Assembly (NCBI GenBank): GCA_947396885.1
Contig: OX377201.1
Coordinates: 70,282,983 to 70,346,982, forward strand
Origin: Heligmosomoides polygyrus polygyrus
Lineage: Eukaryota > Nematoda > Chromadorea > Rhabditida > Heligmosomidae
DNA length: 64,000 nucleotides
Direction: 5' to 3'
Part shown: positions 34,996 to 46,885 of the stretch, piece after piece
Layout: every line of letters begins with the position of its first letter
Position numbering within the stretch: position 1 is the stretch's first letter
Notes under the pieces: generated by a model
Database searches by the model: none
The model's input: the letters and a program-made list of their open reading frames with translations, nothing else
What the model was told of the DNA's origin: nothing
Position numbers and translations under genes: made by a program

Positions 34996-35562
34996 TATAT
35001 ACTGCAACATGGCTCAAAGTTATACAATCAGCAAGGGCGAGACGACGATTGGCAATTTGCCGGCCGTTGATAATCGGTGCAGGACCCACGCGCACGAAGC
35101 TAACAAGCCGTACGCTTTTTCGTCGCGCCATCGCGGGCTTGCCGCGGACAGCGTCGTCGCACCCGAGGCGCGCGGCCGAAGCGAGTAAAATTTCCCGCAC
35201 CCGTCCTGCTGCAACCAGCCCACTGTGAAATCCGAAATCCGGAACCGCAGGCTAAGGTGGTTTGAACATGTAAGTCGAATAGCGGCTCAGCGAATATCCA
35301 GCAAAATTGCTGCGAAGAATCAGACCAAGTGAATGAAAAGTCCAGCGGGCTGCACCAAAGAAGACGTGGATAAAACAAATACAAGACGACTTGAGTAAAC
35401 GAGGCTTGTGTTTAGAGCGCGGGAGTGAAATGGCTCTGGATCGTCTGGCATGGCAGAACTTTGTCCGTGACCCTCACCACTCCACGGCACCCACAGCGAC
35501 GTTATTGGCTACGAGGACGCCCTCAAATCTGACGCCCGCTAATGGGGAGTAAGTAAGTAAGT

Positions 35563-36380
35563 ACTCACTGTGTCATTCTTCTACACCTGTATTCTACTCA
35601 TTTAAAAACGCGCTGATCCAGCCGATGACTGTTCACTTGCTTATTCTTCTCCTATCAATGCATTCCTCGAATTTGCTGAGAAGAGTGCTTTGCTGCGGCA
35701 TCATTACCACTTAGTAAAAGTAGTATTACAATTGGCCATCTGATCGGGAGACGCTCTAACTCACTAGGCTGCGTTGTTCCGTTTGGTTTTATAAAGCGCA
35801 CAAACACGTGTAGCAAATGATGAATGATAATGCGCGGTATAATACAATACATACTTCGAGCACCAAAGGACAGTGTAGCGATCACACCACGAAGATGAAG
35901 GCCGAAGGACGGAACAAATCGACTTTGACTTCCATTGACCCTCGACAGACAGGAAACGTGCACGAGGATGGCCTTCATCACAGTGGGCTGACGTGTATGT
36001 TGTAGGGGAATGAACCCACGGGGTGGGCTCCCGTTCGTATCACATCGTCAACGTCACCGTGTTCGATCGCGAACAAAGAGCTGGACGAAACTAACGACAG
36101 ACAGAAGTGGGTGGAAGGTGAGAGTCCACCATTATCACACCACCAAAAGTTATGTTCTCGCCTCCTTTTTCACACATGGGGCCGATTCTAAAATCATGAT
36201 GTTTAATAAAAGTCATGCTTTGGCATCCTCGTTAAACTAATATAAAAGTCTCGTTGATAGTGTACAGTAGATATATCTTAAGACTCGATAAATAGCAGTT
36301 TCTTCCATTTTGAAGTTTTTCTGTGTTCCATCGCTAATTGTGCTTCTTTTGTCATGTATTGTCATACACGCATAAATATA

Positions 36381-36459
<79 letters not shown>

Positions 36460-37067
36460 ATAGCCGAACATTCTTTTGAGTAAGGACACTCGTGTGTGTC
36501 CGAGAATTTGTTTGTATGCAGTGGCAGTGGACACACGAATATCTAGTTTCCTCCTGATTCCTCTTCTTTACACGTTCTTTGGAAGCTCAGCATCTTCATG
36601 TGCAACTGTTTGCAGAATTTTCTTCGGACACGCCCCGCGCTGACTGAGATGAAAGGAAAGTCTTCACTACATGGGCAGACTTCTCATTTTCTATGACAGT
36701 GCATAGTAGAAGAGGTGTCCAATGCAACGGTTTTCGGAAACCAACATATTGTAGAAACACCAGCAATTCTATGAATTGTGTGTGGTGTGTTGGTGTGCGT
36801 GTGTGTGTTGGGAGAGAGAGGGAGAGAGAGAGAAATGTAGATACACTACTTGCTGGACTAACATCAAGGGCCAGATTCATTAACCGCATACTGGCCGGCA
36901 ACGGTGTATCGGTTATCGTATCTGTATCTCTGTATCCCTCTGTATCACTTACTACGTAGGTCGATGTGGTGAATCCGCCGTGAGGTGATACCGGCGGTAT
37001 CGTTGATGAATCTGGCCTCTGGTCTTAAAAATATGGAGTTTCAAGATAAGTGTTCAGCACATGCACT
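35563..37067. other. No supported gene; simple repeats
   Basis: Anonymous DNA with a TAAA microsatellite at 36380-36461 and a GA-rich run near 36811-36836. No conserved motif seen. Confidence 0.4.
36380..36461. repeat. (TAAA)n microsatellite
   Basis: About 20 uninterrupted TAAA units. The repeat gives long but meaningless Leu/Ile/Tyr/Phe open frames on the minus strand. Confidence 0.95.
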
Positions 37068-37069
37068 AG

Positions 37070-39013
37070 GTTGATCGGAAAATCTTGATAGGGTTTTCTT
37101 CAAAAAGCCAGGGCTTCCGACTTTCGATTGATACGCATGATCCACCATGTGATAGTCGTAGAACATTCTCGAAGCTTCTCTGTCAAAGGCATATAAGTGC
37201 GAGGCTCTTCAGTGGGATTTAGTGCATTGCTAACTTCACAAGACCATTTTCGAGCAATCGTCTTCTACGATGAACTGGACGACAGCAGAGTACGCAATCA
37301 AAGTTGAACGTGCGCCTGGGAAAGATTCTTCTACGCCGCTTCTGGGACTTGAAGGGAATGTTGTACTCCAGCAGGGCACATGGTCGCCGCGGTCGTTTAC
37401 GGCATTCGGCTCCGGAAAAAAAATGTTCGGGAAAAGCGGCCGAGACAACCTTCAGTACACCTTCTTCACGATAACACCAGACTCCATGTAGCTAAAGCGA
37501 CGTCCTCTTGTTGCACTCACTAAAGGCTTTCTTGGCTAAGAAAAGTTTCACAAAGTTTGAGGACTTAACTCGCTGACCTCGTCGATTTCCGTTCTCCCAC
37601 GTTCTGGGGAAATGGGATCGCTGATCTGCGCATAGGTGGACCACTGTAGAGTGAGTAATACTAGATTGAGTCATAAATTTTGCACCAAAATTTGTCTCCT
37701 AGCAATAGAGGGATTACACCACAAAAGAAAAATGATTGACTTAAAAGAAGTAATTGTCGTTATTCTCAATGAGTTTCTTCCGCTTTTCATGAACTGATGG
37801 ATTAAATCTCCGTAGAATTTGGTCGGTTTCGATCTAAAGAAATCCTGTGCCACAGACCTCATCGACTTCGGCGAAGCGCCAACCAGGAGGCAATGATCTA
37901 TCGACAGAAGCAGATGACAGTCAGACGGCGAAATTTCGGGGTGTTTGGCGGTTGCTTGATTTTGGTCCAGCCCAATTCCTAGATTATTGCCAGCGTCTGA
38001 AGTGTCGTAAGCGGTCGGTCGTTGCCCTCGTGCAAGAAACGTTACCTGCACACCTGCAGGTAAGAGGAAACGTGAAACGTTACCTCTTACCTGCTTCTTT
38101 CTCCACTTTTGCTGGTTCTGGTCGAGTTGTTGGCAAAAGCGAGCGTCGAGGATGGTTTGGCTATGTGGAGGAGCTCACGGTGCACTGGAGCACTACACAT
38201 CCACCAAACGCACAGCAGGGCCTTCTTTCGGAAGAGCTCCGGTTTTGACGCCAGCACCCCCGGCTCGTTGTGTTCCAGCCATAGATTTCCGGCTTTACAA
38301 TTGTGATGAAGCATCCACTTTTCACCACTGGTAAGTAACCAATCTAGTCCCCCTCGCTTGAACCGGTGCAGGAGCTCTCGACAGTCGGAAGCACAGCGAT
38401 TTTCTTGGGTTTCCGTCAACGCATAAGGCATTGACGACGGCGATTTTGGCGACCTCCCAGTCTTCTGCAGCCGACGAGCTGTGGTTCACTGGGAGGTGTG
38501 GAGATGACCGGTCAGTCCTAGTATGGTTTGAAGAATTCGACTTGACGGATTTGCGCAGGCGTCCTTGGTCTACATCAGTTGTTCTTCCCGGGAGTGGTGT
38601 CTTTGTTGCCCTTTGATACCGTCTCCAATAATTTATTCGGTTAGAAGTGAACCTGCCGGTGACTTCCTGCATATGCTTGACCCCCGTCGCTAGGCTGCTG
38701 CCGAGCTTGAATTAATTGAAAATGAAATCCCACACTTTCTCACTTTGAGTGGTCATCGTTCTAGAGGAAAAACTTTTCATCAACGTGAGGAAAATTAACG
38801 ACTCATAACTCAAAATGATCGCCAGGGAACAATCGTTCAAACAAAATATAATACTTTAGCGGGTTTACTTTGAATTCCAGTAAGAACGGAAATGTTGCAA
38901 ATTTATCATTCAACCTAATAACAGCCGTCTTATTGTTGATTGATCCGCGTTGTATGCAGAGAAAAGAAATAAGGAAGAAAAATGAAAGTCATATCAAGAT
39001 TTTCCGATCAACC
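37070..39013 (-). mobile_element. Mariner element, broken and enlarged
   Basis: The ends are inverted copies of GGTTGATCGGAAAATCTTGAT (left from 37069, right ending near 39012). At nearly 1.95 kb it is larger than a normal mariner, so extra DNA (about 37100-37670) has probably been inserted or duplicated. Left flank is TA; the right flank reads TG, so the duplication has decayed. Confidence 0.7.
37678..38672 (-). pseudogene. Mariner transposase remnant
   Basis: Minus-strand pieces in order: GRTTDVDQGRLRKSV, then GEKWMLHHN, KKALLCVWWMCSAPVHRELL, a block with SPSDCHLLLSIDH, and AQDFFRSKPTKFYGDLIHQF. These follow the mariner layout from the GRP linker to the C-terminus. The first catalytic position (TGDEKW in active enzymes) reads TSGEKW, so the Asp is lost. 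Several frame changes separate the pieces. Confidence 0.75.
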
Positions 39014-39476
39014 TGTTGACATCACAGGTGAGCCTTAAAGCAATCGGCTGTCTGTCGCCTGAACAAATGCTCACGCTGCACGAGCAGGAGCTATCCTTGC
39101 CATACCAGACTCCATTCTTATTTAGAGGTTCGTACTAGGAGAATTCGGATAACACTAACGAGTAACGGTAAGAGTCTTCAAAAAATTGCATTAATAGTCT
39201 GGACAAGGCACTCTTATCAGGGATGCAGCCAAGCCCATTGGGTTGCTCTGCTCCCCAGTTTTTAGGTCACTCAGCTGTGGAGTGTGTAGGAAAGGTTTTG
39301 AAGTGATCAAGAAACGCCGACCGCAACATGGGAAGGCTTTAGTAGTTAGTGACCTAGTGGTGCGGTTTAGGCTCAGTACATACATCTTTGAGATGTTCAT
39401 CTTTACAACAGTGTTTAAGCGACTTCCACAAGGACGTGTGGTTCTTCTGCATCTGTTTGGAGAGCTTGCGAGCTGA
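39014..39476. other. No supported gene
   Basis: Between the mariner and the candidate exon that follows; short open frames only. Confidence 0.3.
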
Positions 39477-39487
39477 CCATTTGGTAG

Positions 39488-39701
39488 TTCGAGCGAAGGC
39501 GCACTGCGTGAACCCTATGGCCGCTGTTACAGCACTAGCGGCAGGAACACAACGCTCACGAAAGCACGAGACCTCGACGAACGCAGGATCGAAGACGGCA
39601 AGAGCGTGCGAACGAACGGACACGACGTCATTCGGATGGAGAACAGCTGCGCGAAATTCGACACCCGTGAAGAGGTTGAGTGCGTGCGGCCGGCGAAGTA
39701 A
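39488..39701 (+). CDS. Candidate terminal exon, unknown charged protein
   Basis: The frame is open from 39477 to TAA at 39699-39701, with an acceptor-like TTTGGTAG just before 39488. The peptide is strongly charged and coding-like (TKARDLDERRIEDGKSVRTN, then HDVIRMENSCAKFDTREEVE) and its codons end mostly in G or C, like the exons of the GSKIP-domain gene. No family recognised and no upstream exon found. Longer open frames overlap it in other frames but read as compositional shadows. Confidence 0.35.
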
Positions 39702-40765
39702 AATCACATTTTGATATTTTTGGACACCTATCGATTAGCATCATTTTTTTGCTTCCTGATAAAAAGCATTCTCGTTTGCCAGGCGTAACCTGGCAAAGGG
39801 TTATCGGGACATCCGTAGAAGATGGAAATAGCTGTTGCGAAGCACTGATAACTGGCTTATCAGGATAGAAAGTTGTAGAGAACGACGGCGAACATCATCA
39901 CAACCCAAAGACTGGAATGGAATGGTCATGTGCCGACTGTGAGCGACAAACTAGGCAGAGTGATTATGGTTACCCATATTCAGTATTTCACGCACTGAAT
40001 CGGCATCAAAACAGCAGAGATACCAGAAATTTCAGAAGCTCACGTTCGCAGAATCAACTGGAATTAACTGAGCCTAGCATTAAATTTTAATCCTCCAAAG
40101 GACCTATACATCGAACAATATGGGGGCTTCAGTGTGATGATGCTTTATGATGACCAGAGTTTCACGTGCGGGTCAGCCTCTGCTTTGCCAAATCATGCTA
40201 ATGATAAGCATTCAGCTGGGTAAAGGCTTGGCCTTTTCCTCACTAATGTTGGGAGTTTCTACTACCAATAGTGACCGCAAGATGGAGAGAATTGAAACCA
40301 GAAGCACGGTTTAAGGCGACGTAGACGCATGCATGCTTAGTTCAACCCTAATTTGGTGTTTTGTCCGATCTCACCATGCTCGGCGGTAAACCGGCGAGAG
40401 CAATACAAGAACCTTTATTTTGTCTCTTCGCGTCTTCTTCCTCTGTAGGAAATGGAAGAAGCTAATCAAACCAGGAAAATGACGATAGCGAAATGTATAT
40501 ACTTATAAGATGTGCCTGATGAAATTAGAAGAGAGAGGTAACCGTGATTTGGATTTTTTAACGGTAGCATCGCTGCCCAAAAATGAGTTCCTAAAAAGCA
40601 ATGAAAATTAGGAAATGGCAAACAAACTGTGGACACGTGGTCTTTGAAATGCGCTAGTTGAAACAAGAAATACTGCACTACAGAGAAACCTGACGTTTTG
40701 AGTGACCTGAGCACTCGCTGGCAGTCTACAGGTCGCTTCCCCCAAAGAGCAACTGAATTTCGAAA

Positions 40766-40909
40766 ATGGCGAGTTTCGCTTGGGTGGCAAAGGCACCGCT
40801 GCACCGCGTGCACTTCAGCACGACCGGTAGCGATGACGCGGATCTGTGGCCGGTCCGCTCGAGTCGCAAAAAGCCTCAGCACCGCGTGTACGACAGCAGC
40901 CCTCGCTGA
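40766..40909 (+). CDS. Candidate small ORF, 47 residues
   Basis: The ATG sits in a favourable context (AAAATGG) and the codons are almost all GC-ending. The peptide runs MASFAWVAKAPLHRVHFSTT through DDADLWPVRSSRKK to a TGA. It could be a first exon, since GGTAGCG inside it might serve as a donor, or a whole small ORF. No family recognised. The overlapping minus-strand frame (40466-40882) is longer but less biased. Confidence 0.22.
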   Translation: MASFAWVAKAPLHRVHFSTTGSDDADLWPVRSSRKKPQHRVYDSSPR

Positions 40910-42862
40910 GTCACCGAATAAATTGCCCTCTGATTTGTGACCCGTGGAGGGCGAACCTCCCGAAAAAGGAGTTCGGCTGACGGATCTCCTCTAATGGGTT
41001 GTGACGCGCCGTGTCGACAGTGATGTGATTGGAGCTGATCGAACGCCAAATGATTCAGCCGCTACTAGCGCGATAACGACTACCCCAGTTTTCGACAAGA
41101 ATTTCCTATAACGTCAGAATTAGTCTTACGGCCGCTAACTGGGGAATCCTTTCCCCAACAAGTTGAACTTCACTTTCAAGGGAGCTTTGTGTGCGTTGAG
41201 GTACACTAGTGTTGGTGAAGAATAATTCACAGACCTGAATAGAAAAAGTAGTACTAACACAATACCTCCTCCAGACAGCACTATGGGCGAATTTTCCGAG
41301 CCTCGGATAACGCAGCTGGCTTAAAAGAACGAGCGAATGCAAAAGCGCTTTCCAAAAATCGGTTCCTGATTCAAAACAGTTGCATTCTAGAACTGAGTAA
41401 TAAGCGTCTAAGATTACAACAGCACTTTGTGTCCAGATAGGTTTAGATTAAATTAGGTGAAATATATTACACGAGGGTAATCGTGCGTTTAACACTACCA
41501 ACCGAAGGACAGATTTCATGTCATTCTATCAAGACATTCAGCTTTACTGGTTCCATGCTGATCCCAATATACGGGTCAGTGCTGATAGGTCCCATGAGGT
41601 GTGGATGTTGCGTTCGATCAAACAGCGTCGGTAGTGTAAAGGGGAAGAGCATTGCCTCCAGGTAAGCAGGACGTTCTGGTTCGAGTCCCGCTAGACGCTA
41701 GGATTTTGATCGTCACAAGACATAGTTGTAACAGATTACAATACCGCCATAACATCAAAAACACAATAAAAAATAACATAAAAATATCTGAGAGATGAGG
41801 AAAATGTTATAGAAAGAAGTCATTGGCAGAAACAAGTAAGGCAGCTTGGAAAATAAGGCACAAATGTCGCTGGAGTTTTGAACGCAGACAAATGAGCGGA
41901 GATCTTCCCGGAGATAGACGGCCTTATGCTAAATAATAGCATCATTCCTCTTTCTCCTATCTCCAAGTAAGTTTGCAAAGCGAAATTAAGGTTCCGATCA
42001 GTGTTGTTAGGTATCTGATAGTATGTAGGAGAATCCCAGCTGCCTTATCATGAGCTTTCTCCAAGGTGTTCTGCATACGCTCAAGCACTTTAACGCTGTT
42101 CCTCTATGTACTGGGACTCACCCTTTCCTTCAAAGTATCGGTGGCTTCACAGTCAAGTATCGTTCACCTATCGCATATAACTTCCGCATTCCTTGAGTCG
42201 AAGTGTCACCTGTGTCTGAACGCAACAACCTTTGCGTCGCACCAAGCTATCCCTCATTGGACCTTTTGATCCGCAAATATAGCAAGTTCAACATCGCATT
42301 ACGTAACGAATGCTTAGGGTTCTACTCCCGTATTCCAGTGTACGGAACTGCTGGAAATGCATCTTTCTTGCAGGGCAGCATAGAACAAGGCATGATGAAG
42401 GGAGAGGGTAGCAGGCACTCTCAGAGGCAGTTTTCGAGACCGTACGGCCTTCTGGTCTGTGCGAGGTAGCCAGGGTGGCTAGTTGCACGATGCCTGAAAG
42501 GGTGCAGCCGGACAAGACGAAGAAGCGACATTTCCATGCCGTTCGGCATCACGAAGAGAAGCGGGAATGAGAAGAGACAGAGTCTCTTTCATTTCTCAAG
42601 GCGGAATTCCTCACTGATTCCATATTCATTCAACGACTATGGTGACAAATGTCTAGGTCGTTGCACACGAAATGACCGATGTTGGCTGAAAACTTGGTGA
42701 GATAATATCTCTGCTTGGAAACAATTTCATTAATAGAAATAAACACCATTACAATTAATACAGTCTTCTCAATGCGATAATAGCTTAGACAACCCATCTT
42801 TGCAAAAATCAGAACTACGAAAATTAATAAAACAGAAGTCGTTTTCGACATCATCTTGGTTT
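40910..42862. other. No supported gene
   Basis: Anonymous DNA apart from the tRNA-like repeat at 41608-41712. Open frames are short. Confidence 0.3.
41608..41712 (+). repeat. tRNA-like SINE (second family)
   Basis: GCGTCGGTAGTGTAAAG at the head, B box GGTTCGAGTCCCGC, closing GACGC. The bases before (GATCAAACAGC) and after (GGATTTTGATCG) match the copy at 22677-22780, so the unit is longer than a tRNA and dispersed. Confidence 0.6.
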
Positions 42863-43655
42863 TTATCCTTCACATAGCGATCTAAATGCTTGAAAATGAC
42901 AGTTGGTAGGGGACAAATCTGGTGACAGAGTTTCGTATCCCAGTCCATCCAGTTCCGTGCGGACGCGCTTTGTCATGCAATAGGATTGGGCCTCCACGAT
43001 TGAACAAAGCCGTCTGTTTTTCAATAAAATTCTTGTGCATCGCTTCAATTTCGGCAGAGTACTTCTCCGCTGTGATAGTCTTTCCAGTCTTCAAGAACTT
43101 GTAACGGACTATATCAGCCACTGTCCACTCACGGCCACCATGGTCTTCCTTGGATGGAGACTTAGCTTCGTCATCTCCTTGGGACTCTCATTCTTGTCCA
43201 TCCATTGCGCAGAGCAACGACGATTCTCACAAAAGATCCATTTTTCGTCGCATGTCACGATTCTGTCCAAAAAGTGCTGCCTTACATTGCGCAGCCTTAA
43301 CGAAGCACAGGTGCCGTGGCGCTTAAGCACCTGCCCGGCGGTACGGCGGTCAGTTCGTACGGGATCCATTCATCCAATTTCTTTTCTTTTCCGATCGCAC
43401 TGAAGGCCGAGGTAGGCCGAGGTAGGCCGCCATCACTCCTTAACGACGACCACTTTGAGTTGGTCGTCGTTAAGGAGTGATGGCGGCCTACCTCGGTCTT
43501 CACCTTCGAGACTTTCATCTCCAGTTTGAAACATTTCGAACCAGTGGCGAATTGTGCGTTCTTTAGCGAAATCCTGCAGCGTTTATGTTACAAGCTACGG
43601 CCGCGGCGTTGTGCTCACTTTTCCAGTCATACAAGTAGAACACTCGAATATCACG
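42863..43655 (-). pseudogene. Mariner transposase pseudogene containing a hairpin
   Basis: Read on the minus strand from about 43655: MNQRDIRVFYLYDWKSEHNA (N-terminal domain), ERTIRHW, GRPPSLLNDDQLK (linker), KKLDEWIPYEL, FLDRIVTCDEKWIFCENRR (first Asp kept), ADIVRYKFLKTGKTITAEKY, ILLHDKARPHG (second Asp kept) and LSPDLSPTNCHFQAFRSL. The third catalytic Asp, usual in SPxDYH, is Asn here. Frameshifts are present, and the reading is broken at 43417-43496 by a perfect inverted duplication. Terminal repeats were not found. Confidence 0.85.
43417..43496. repeat. Perfect 36-bp hairpin inside the mariner gene
   Basis: The arm 43417-43452 is the exact inverse of 43461-43496 with an 8-base spacer. 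The copied arm encodes the transposase linker (GRPPSLLNDDQ). A 10-bp tandem (GGCCGAGGTA) abuts the left arm. Confidence 0.95.
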
Positions 43656-43659
43656 TTGA

Positions 43660-45972
43660 TTCATACTGCAAAAATCACGTCAAAAACTCGGCAAGAGGCA
43701 GTTTTGTCACAAAGGCTGTGAATGATAAGAAAGCGGAGAGTCTTCGCTCTCAAAAACTAGGCACAATTCCTGACACAGGAACATTGGTAGCCACGAAAAA
43801 TCCACCAGAAATTGGGGTAAGAAAATCGGCCATTTCATATGCAACGACCTAATACTACATACTGCTACTCGTGCTGCTGTACATCACAAATATCCGAACT
43901 AGCGGCACTATCATTCATAAATAACTGAAGCATCCAGAAAGAAGAAAGAAAGAAAGAACCACAACGATGGCGCGATACGAGAAGCCCATTTTTTATGAAT
44001 AGGAGACGATAGTGCAATAGTGATGAGAGTCCTGCTGCAGTTGTGCGCTTGGCCTGGCCCATGTCAAATCTACTACCTCAGCTCGCTGCAACCACACAGT
44101 GCTTCGACTGTGGAGTCTAACTTGCTACTTCATACTACTCAATAGCTATATTAGGCACTATGTGGCCCTTAACTTATCACCATATGTTATCACTCTGCAT
44201 GCAGCATGTAGGACTCTACATACATACGTGTCATCAAATTCCTTAACAACCTGGAGTTCTCGAGTAGTCTTCAGCAGCAGTATTCCGAATGCTCCTGCTC
44301 ATTTGTGATATTGTCCACCCAGTGCGCTGTAATGAAAAATTGTCCCGTAAGAGAGCTGCTGAAAGATTCTCACGAAATTTCGAAAGCAGTTTTGTTGGTG
44401 ACGCTCACCAAAATCTTCGCTTTCCTTTGTATATCAAGATTTCGCATTCATATCTCCTTCCACGCTCTCATAATGGTACTGATGTACATTCACATAGCCT
44501 TCATGGCGTCGTTTATGGATAGAGGTGCTTGCAGATGAGCAATATATGTCAGACAGGCGGAGGTCGCCAATCTGGTTCACCGTTTATAAAACAAAAGCGA
44601 TTGAAAATGAGAAGACAAAAAGTGGCGCCTCCACAAGCTGATAATATTCGGCAGCACTGCCATTGCCCCCTCTCGCTTTAATGCAGCAAAAAATACACTG
44701 TATAAACCTCAATGTTTATGTAGATGACCCAAAACTTAATGGCGAGAATAGGACCACCCAGCCTAGTCTCAAGAGACTCCACTTTAGGATGCCCTTACAG
44801 GAACTGCGCTCGCTGTGTATTTCTTCAACAACAAAAAGACTTCTACTTGGTTTGCTTGTTAGTACATATGTACATCATATCGATAGTGTAGTGCGTCATG
44901 GCCACATGTGTGTAGACCACGAACTCTTTCACGTAGCGAAGGTGGTTAGTTTCCGAGAAAATGGGATGCTCCCCTTGTCGAACTCATATATGTATAAAGA
45001 TTGCTGCGAGGGTGGGAGTTTAAGTACTGCAAATCATGAAACTGATCTACTCAAGAAGTATGTTGTTGAAGCAGTTGAATCGTCAGGGCTCTAGGCAGAG
45101 CCTCTATGGCTCGGTGCGTCAACAACAAGCCGAGGCTAGATCAGCTACATCGTTCATCAGCCCAGGGTTACTCAGCTAATTCTGTTGCTTTACTGATTGC
45201 CCGAGAAAATGCCCTCAGGGAGGGCAGAAGATGCCTACGATCACTGCACGGTTTTTAAAGCGGCGGCATGAAGTTCTGCTTCTAGCTCGGCCGAACGTCT
45301 GGCAGTACTGTCTGCGTCTCCATTATTTGAAAGACGGCAACTGGACTCTCGAACAAGCCTAGGGGCTTGGGAATGGGGAGGAATGCAGCGAATGTCCCAT
45401 TCGTACAGTAGAAAAGAGCAACGCGTTCAGCTCTAGTCGGCTAAGTCCCGCGAAACCCCGAGATAAAAGCCTGTCGAAGGAATCCACTTCAGCAGAGCAT
45501 AGCTCTTCTCAGAAAGTACGATGTACGATACGACACGTACGAGAGAGTACGATGAAAGACAGCGCTGCGAATTTACTTTGAGGAAGAAAAAGAAGAAGAA
45601 TATGATCGTTTGTGTATGTCACAGTTGTCGATCCGTGGAAATATAAGGCCAAGCAAGATTTGGAACACGGCACAGTAAAGACAAAAGCATGTTTGAGCAT
45701 TTTTTGCAGCAAAAAAATGACGGAGTAAACACACATCCTTGGTGAAAAACTATTCCTTCATAATGGATTCTGTTCCTGATCTCTACTGCCAGTCCAGGAG
45801 CTCCGCAGAAGTTTCCACGAAACGCGAAATAGTGGATGGACTTTACGTGCTTTCCTAGTTGAGCATAGTGGGCATTTTCTCAGCAAGCAACGCCCACTGT
45901 GAGATTCGAGCATTTGCCCGTAGGCGTCTCCATGAATTGGGTTCACCACCCTGTTGCCGTTTGAAGCTATTA
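43660..45972. other. No supported gene
   Basis: Anonymous DNA. The longest frame (44663-45094, plus, 143 codons) shows no domain and no splice context; a GAAA run lies near 43943 and GAA runs near 45590. Confidence 0.3.
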
Positions 45973-46885
45973 GGGGAGGGGGGGGGGGGGGGGCAAAAGT
46001 AATGAGACTCTCCATGCCGTGCCCATATATGTTGTGACTGGAGTCCGGTTTCGTGCTTCTCGTATTTGCATGTTTGTTTGCTACTTACTGAAGTGGCAAC
46101 TTTTGTCCTTTCCAGAAGCATGCCAAAAACCCAATCTGTCTCACGCCGAAACCCCCGTCTGGCGAGTCGACCTGTATCGCGCAAATCTCACCCAATTCCC
46201 AACCTCGAGCAGCCTGGACTTAATAGACTCAATAGTCATGCAAGATGAGAAGTACGTCTTCTACCTTAGCCCTGCCAAGCAGCGAGTCTGGGTGAGGCGT
46301 GGTGACCTGTTACCGACTTTCGTTCGGCGGTGTGTTCACGGCGAGAAGCACTTTCTGAGTTTTTGAGTCAGCACCCCATGGACCGGCATACTGGAAGCTG
46401 TTTTCCAAAAGCAGGACGATGGACTCCAAAGCCATGGTGAACGAAATGAAAGAGATGGACCGGCGACTCGCACTTATTCGGTTTCAGCGCTTCAAGAAAG
46501 TCCTCCTTTTCGACAACGCCGCACCCCACCGGGCAAAAGTGACCACGGATAAGCTTGGCCAGCTGGGCTACGTTCACATGCCTCACCCACTGTAATCGCC
46601 GGACATCTCTCCACGTGACTACCACTACTTCTTGAGCCTATAGGATTTCATGGTCGGAAGGGACACAAGGACCCAAGCAGACCTCGACAATCATGACGAG
46701 CAGTGGATCAAGACCAGGCCTAAGCAGTTCTGGAAGGATGAGATCAGGAAGTTATCTGATCGATGGCAGCAAGGTTATTGACATTAATGGCGAATATATT
46801 CCTTAGCGCCGATGAGTGGTAATAGAGTTAAAAGAGATAAAGAAATTTGTTGAATTTGTCTCATTACTTTTGGCCCACCCTTCCC
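45973..46885 (+). mobile_element. Mariner element with G-run at its left end
   Basis: Inverted ends: the right terminus read inward is GGGAAGGGTGGGCCAAAAGTA, then ATGAGAC. The left terminus has GCAAAAGTAATGAGAC after a run of about 16 G (45978-45993) that seems to be an expansion of the GGG-rich end. TA precedes the left end. The interior carries a broken DD34D transposase. Confidence 0.7.
46150..46781 (+). pseudogene. Mariner DD34D transposase fragment
   Basis: Starts within the catalytic domain: SLDLIDSIVMQDEKYVFYLS and RVWVRRGDLLPT, then, after a frame change near 46370, VLLFDNAAPHRAKVTTDKL, MPHPL-stop-SPDISPRDYHYF, and KDEIRKLSDRWQQGY ending in TGA. Catalytic residues are recognisable and spaced as DD34D, but an internal TAA and a second stop after FLSL inactivate it. 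The N-terminal DNA-binding region is mostly missing. Confidence 0.75.

Larger units (their letters stand above)
32536..35225. mobile_element. Putative DNA transposon inserted in the RTE LINE
   Basis: The insertion interrupts the LINE reading at the point where ILNVS should lead into IRNRRLRW. Its ends are weakly inverted: GGACGGAACTTTTACTCACTT on the left, and GTGCGGGAAATTTTACTCGCTT read inward from the right, both next to GGCCGCG. The terminal 150 bp are GC-rich while the middle is AT-rich. A mariner (33733-34995) is nested in it. No transposase of its own is visible, and the exact ends are uncertain. Confidence 0.4.
31985..35562 (+). mobile_element. RTE-type LINE 3' half, interrupted by inserted DNA
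   Basis: The segment 31985-32535 encodes the RT C-terminal part: SPLLLFNIVVDAIMKK, then ALPYGLTINDEKTKALTTD, FKYLGSIVQQNKV and KMRVFRSIVMPILLW, then CLRRILNVS. The LINE resumes at 35226 with EIRNRRLRWFEHVSR and ends with WIKQIQDDLSKRG and LAWQNFVRD, a TAA and a short TAAG tail (to 35562). The roughly 2.7 kb between is foreign. Stops and frameshifts make it inactive. Confidence 0.75.

Noticed and set aside
36237..36536. Hydrophobic 99-codon frame resembling membrane segments
   Set aside because: The hydrophobic run is the translation of the TAAA microsatellite.
44663..45094. 143-codon plus-strand open frame as a gene
   Set aside because: No recognisable motif, no splice signals and no codon bias; its length is within what AT-balanced random DNA of this size can give.
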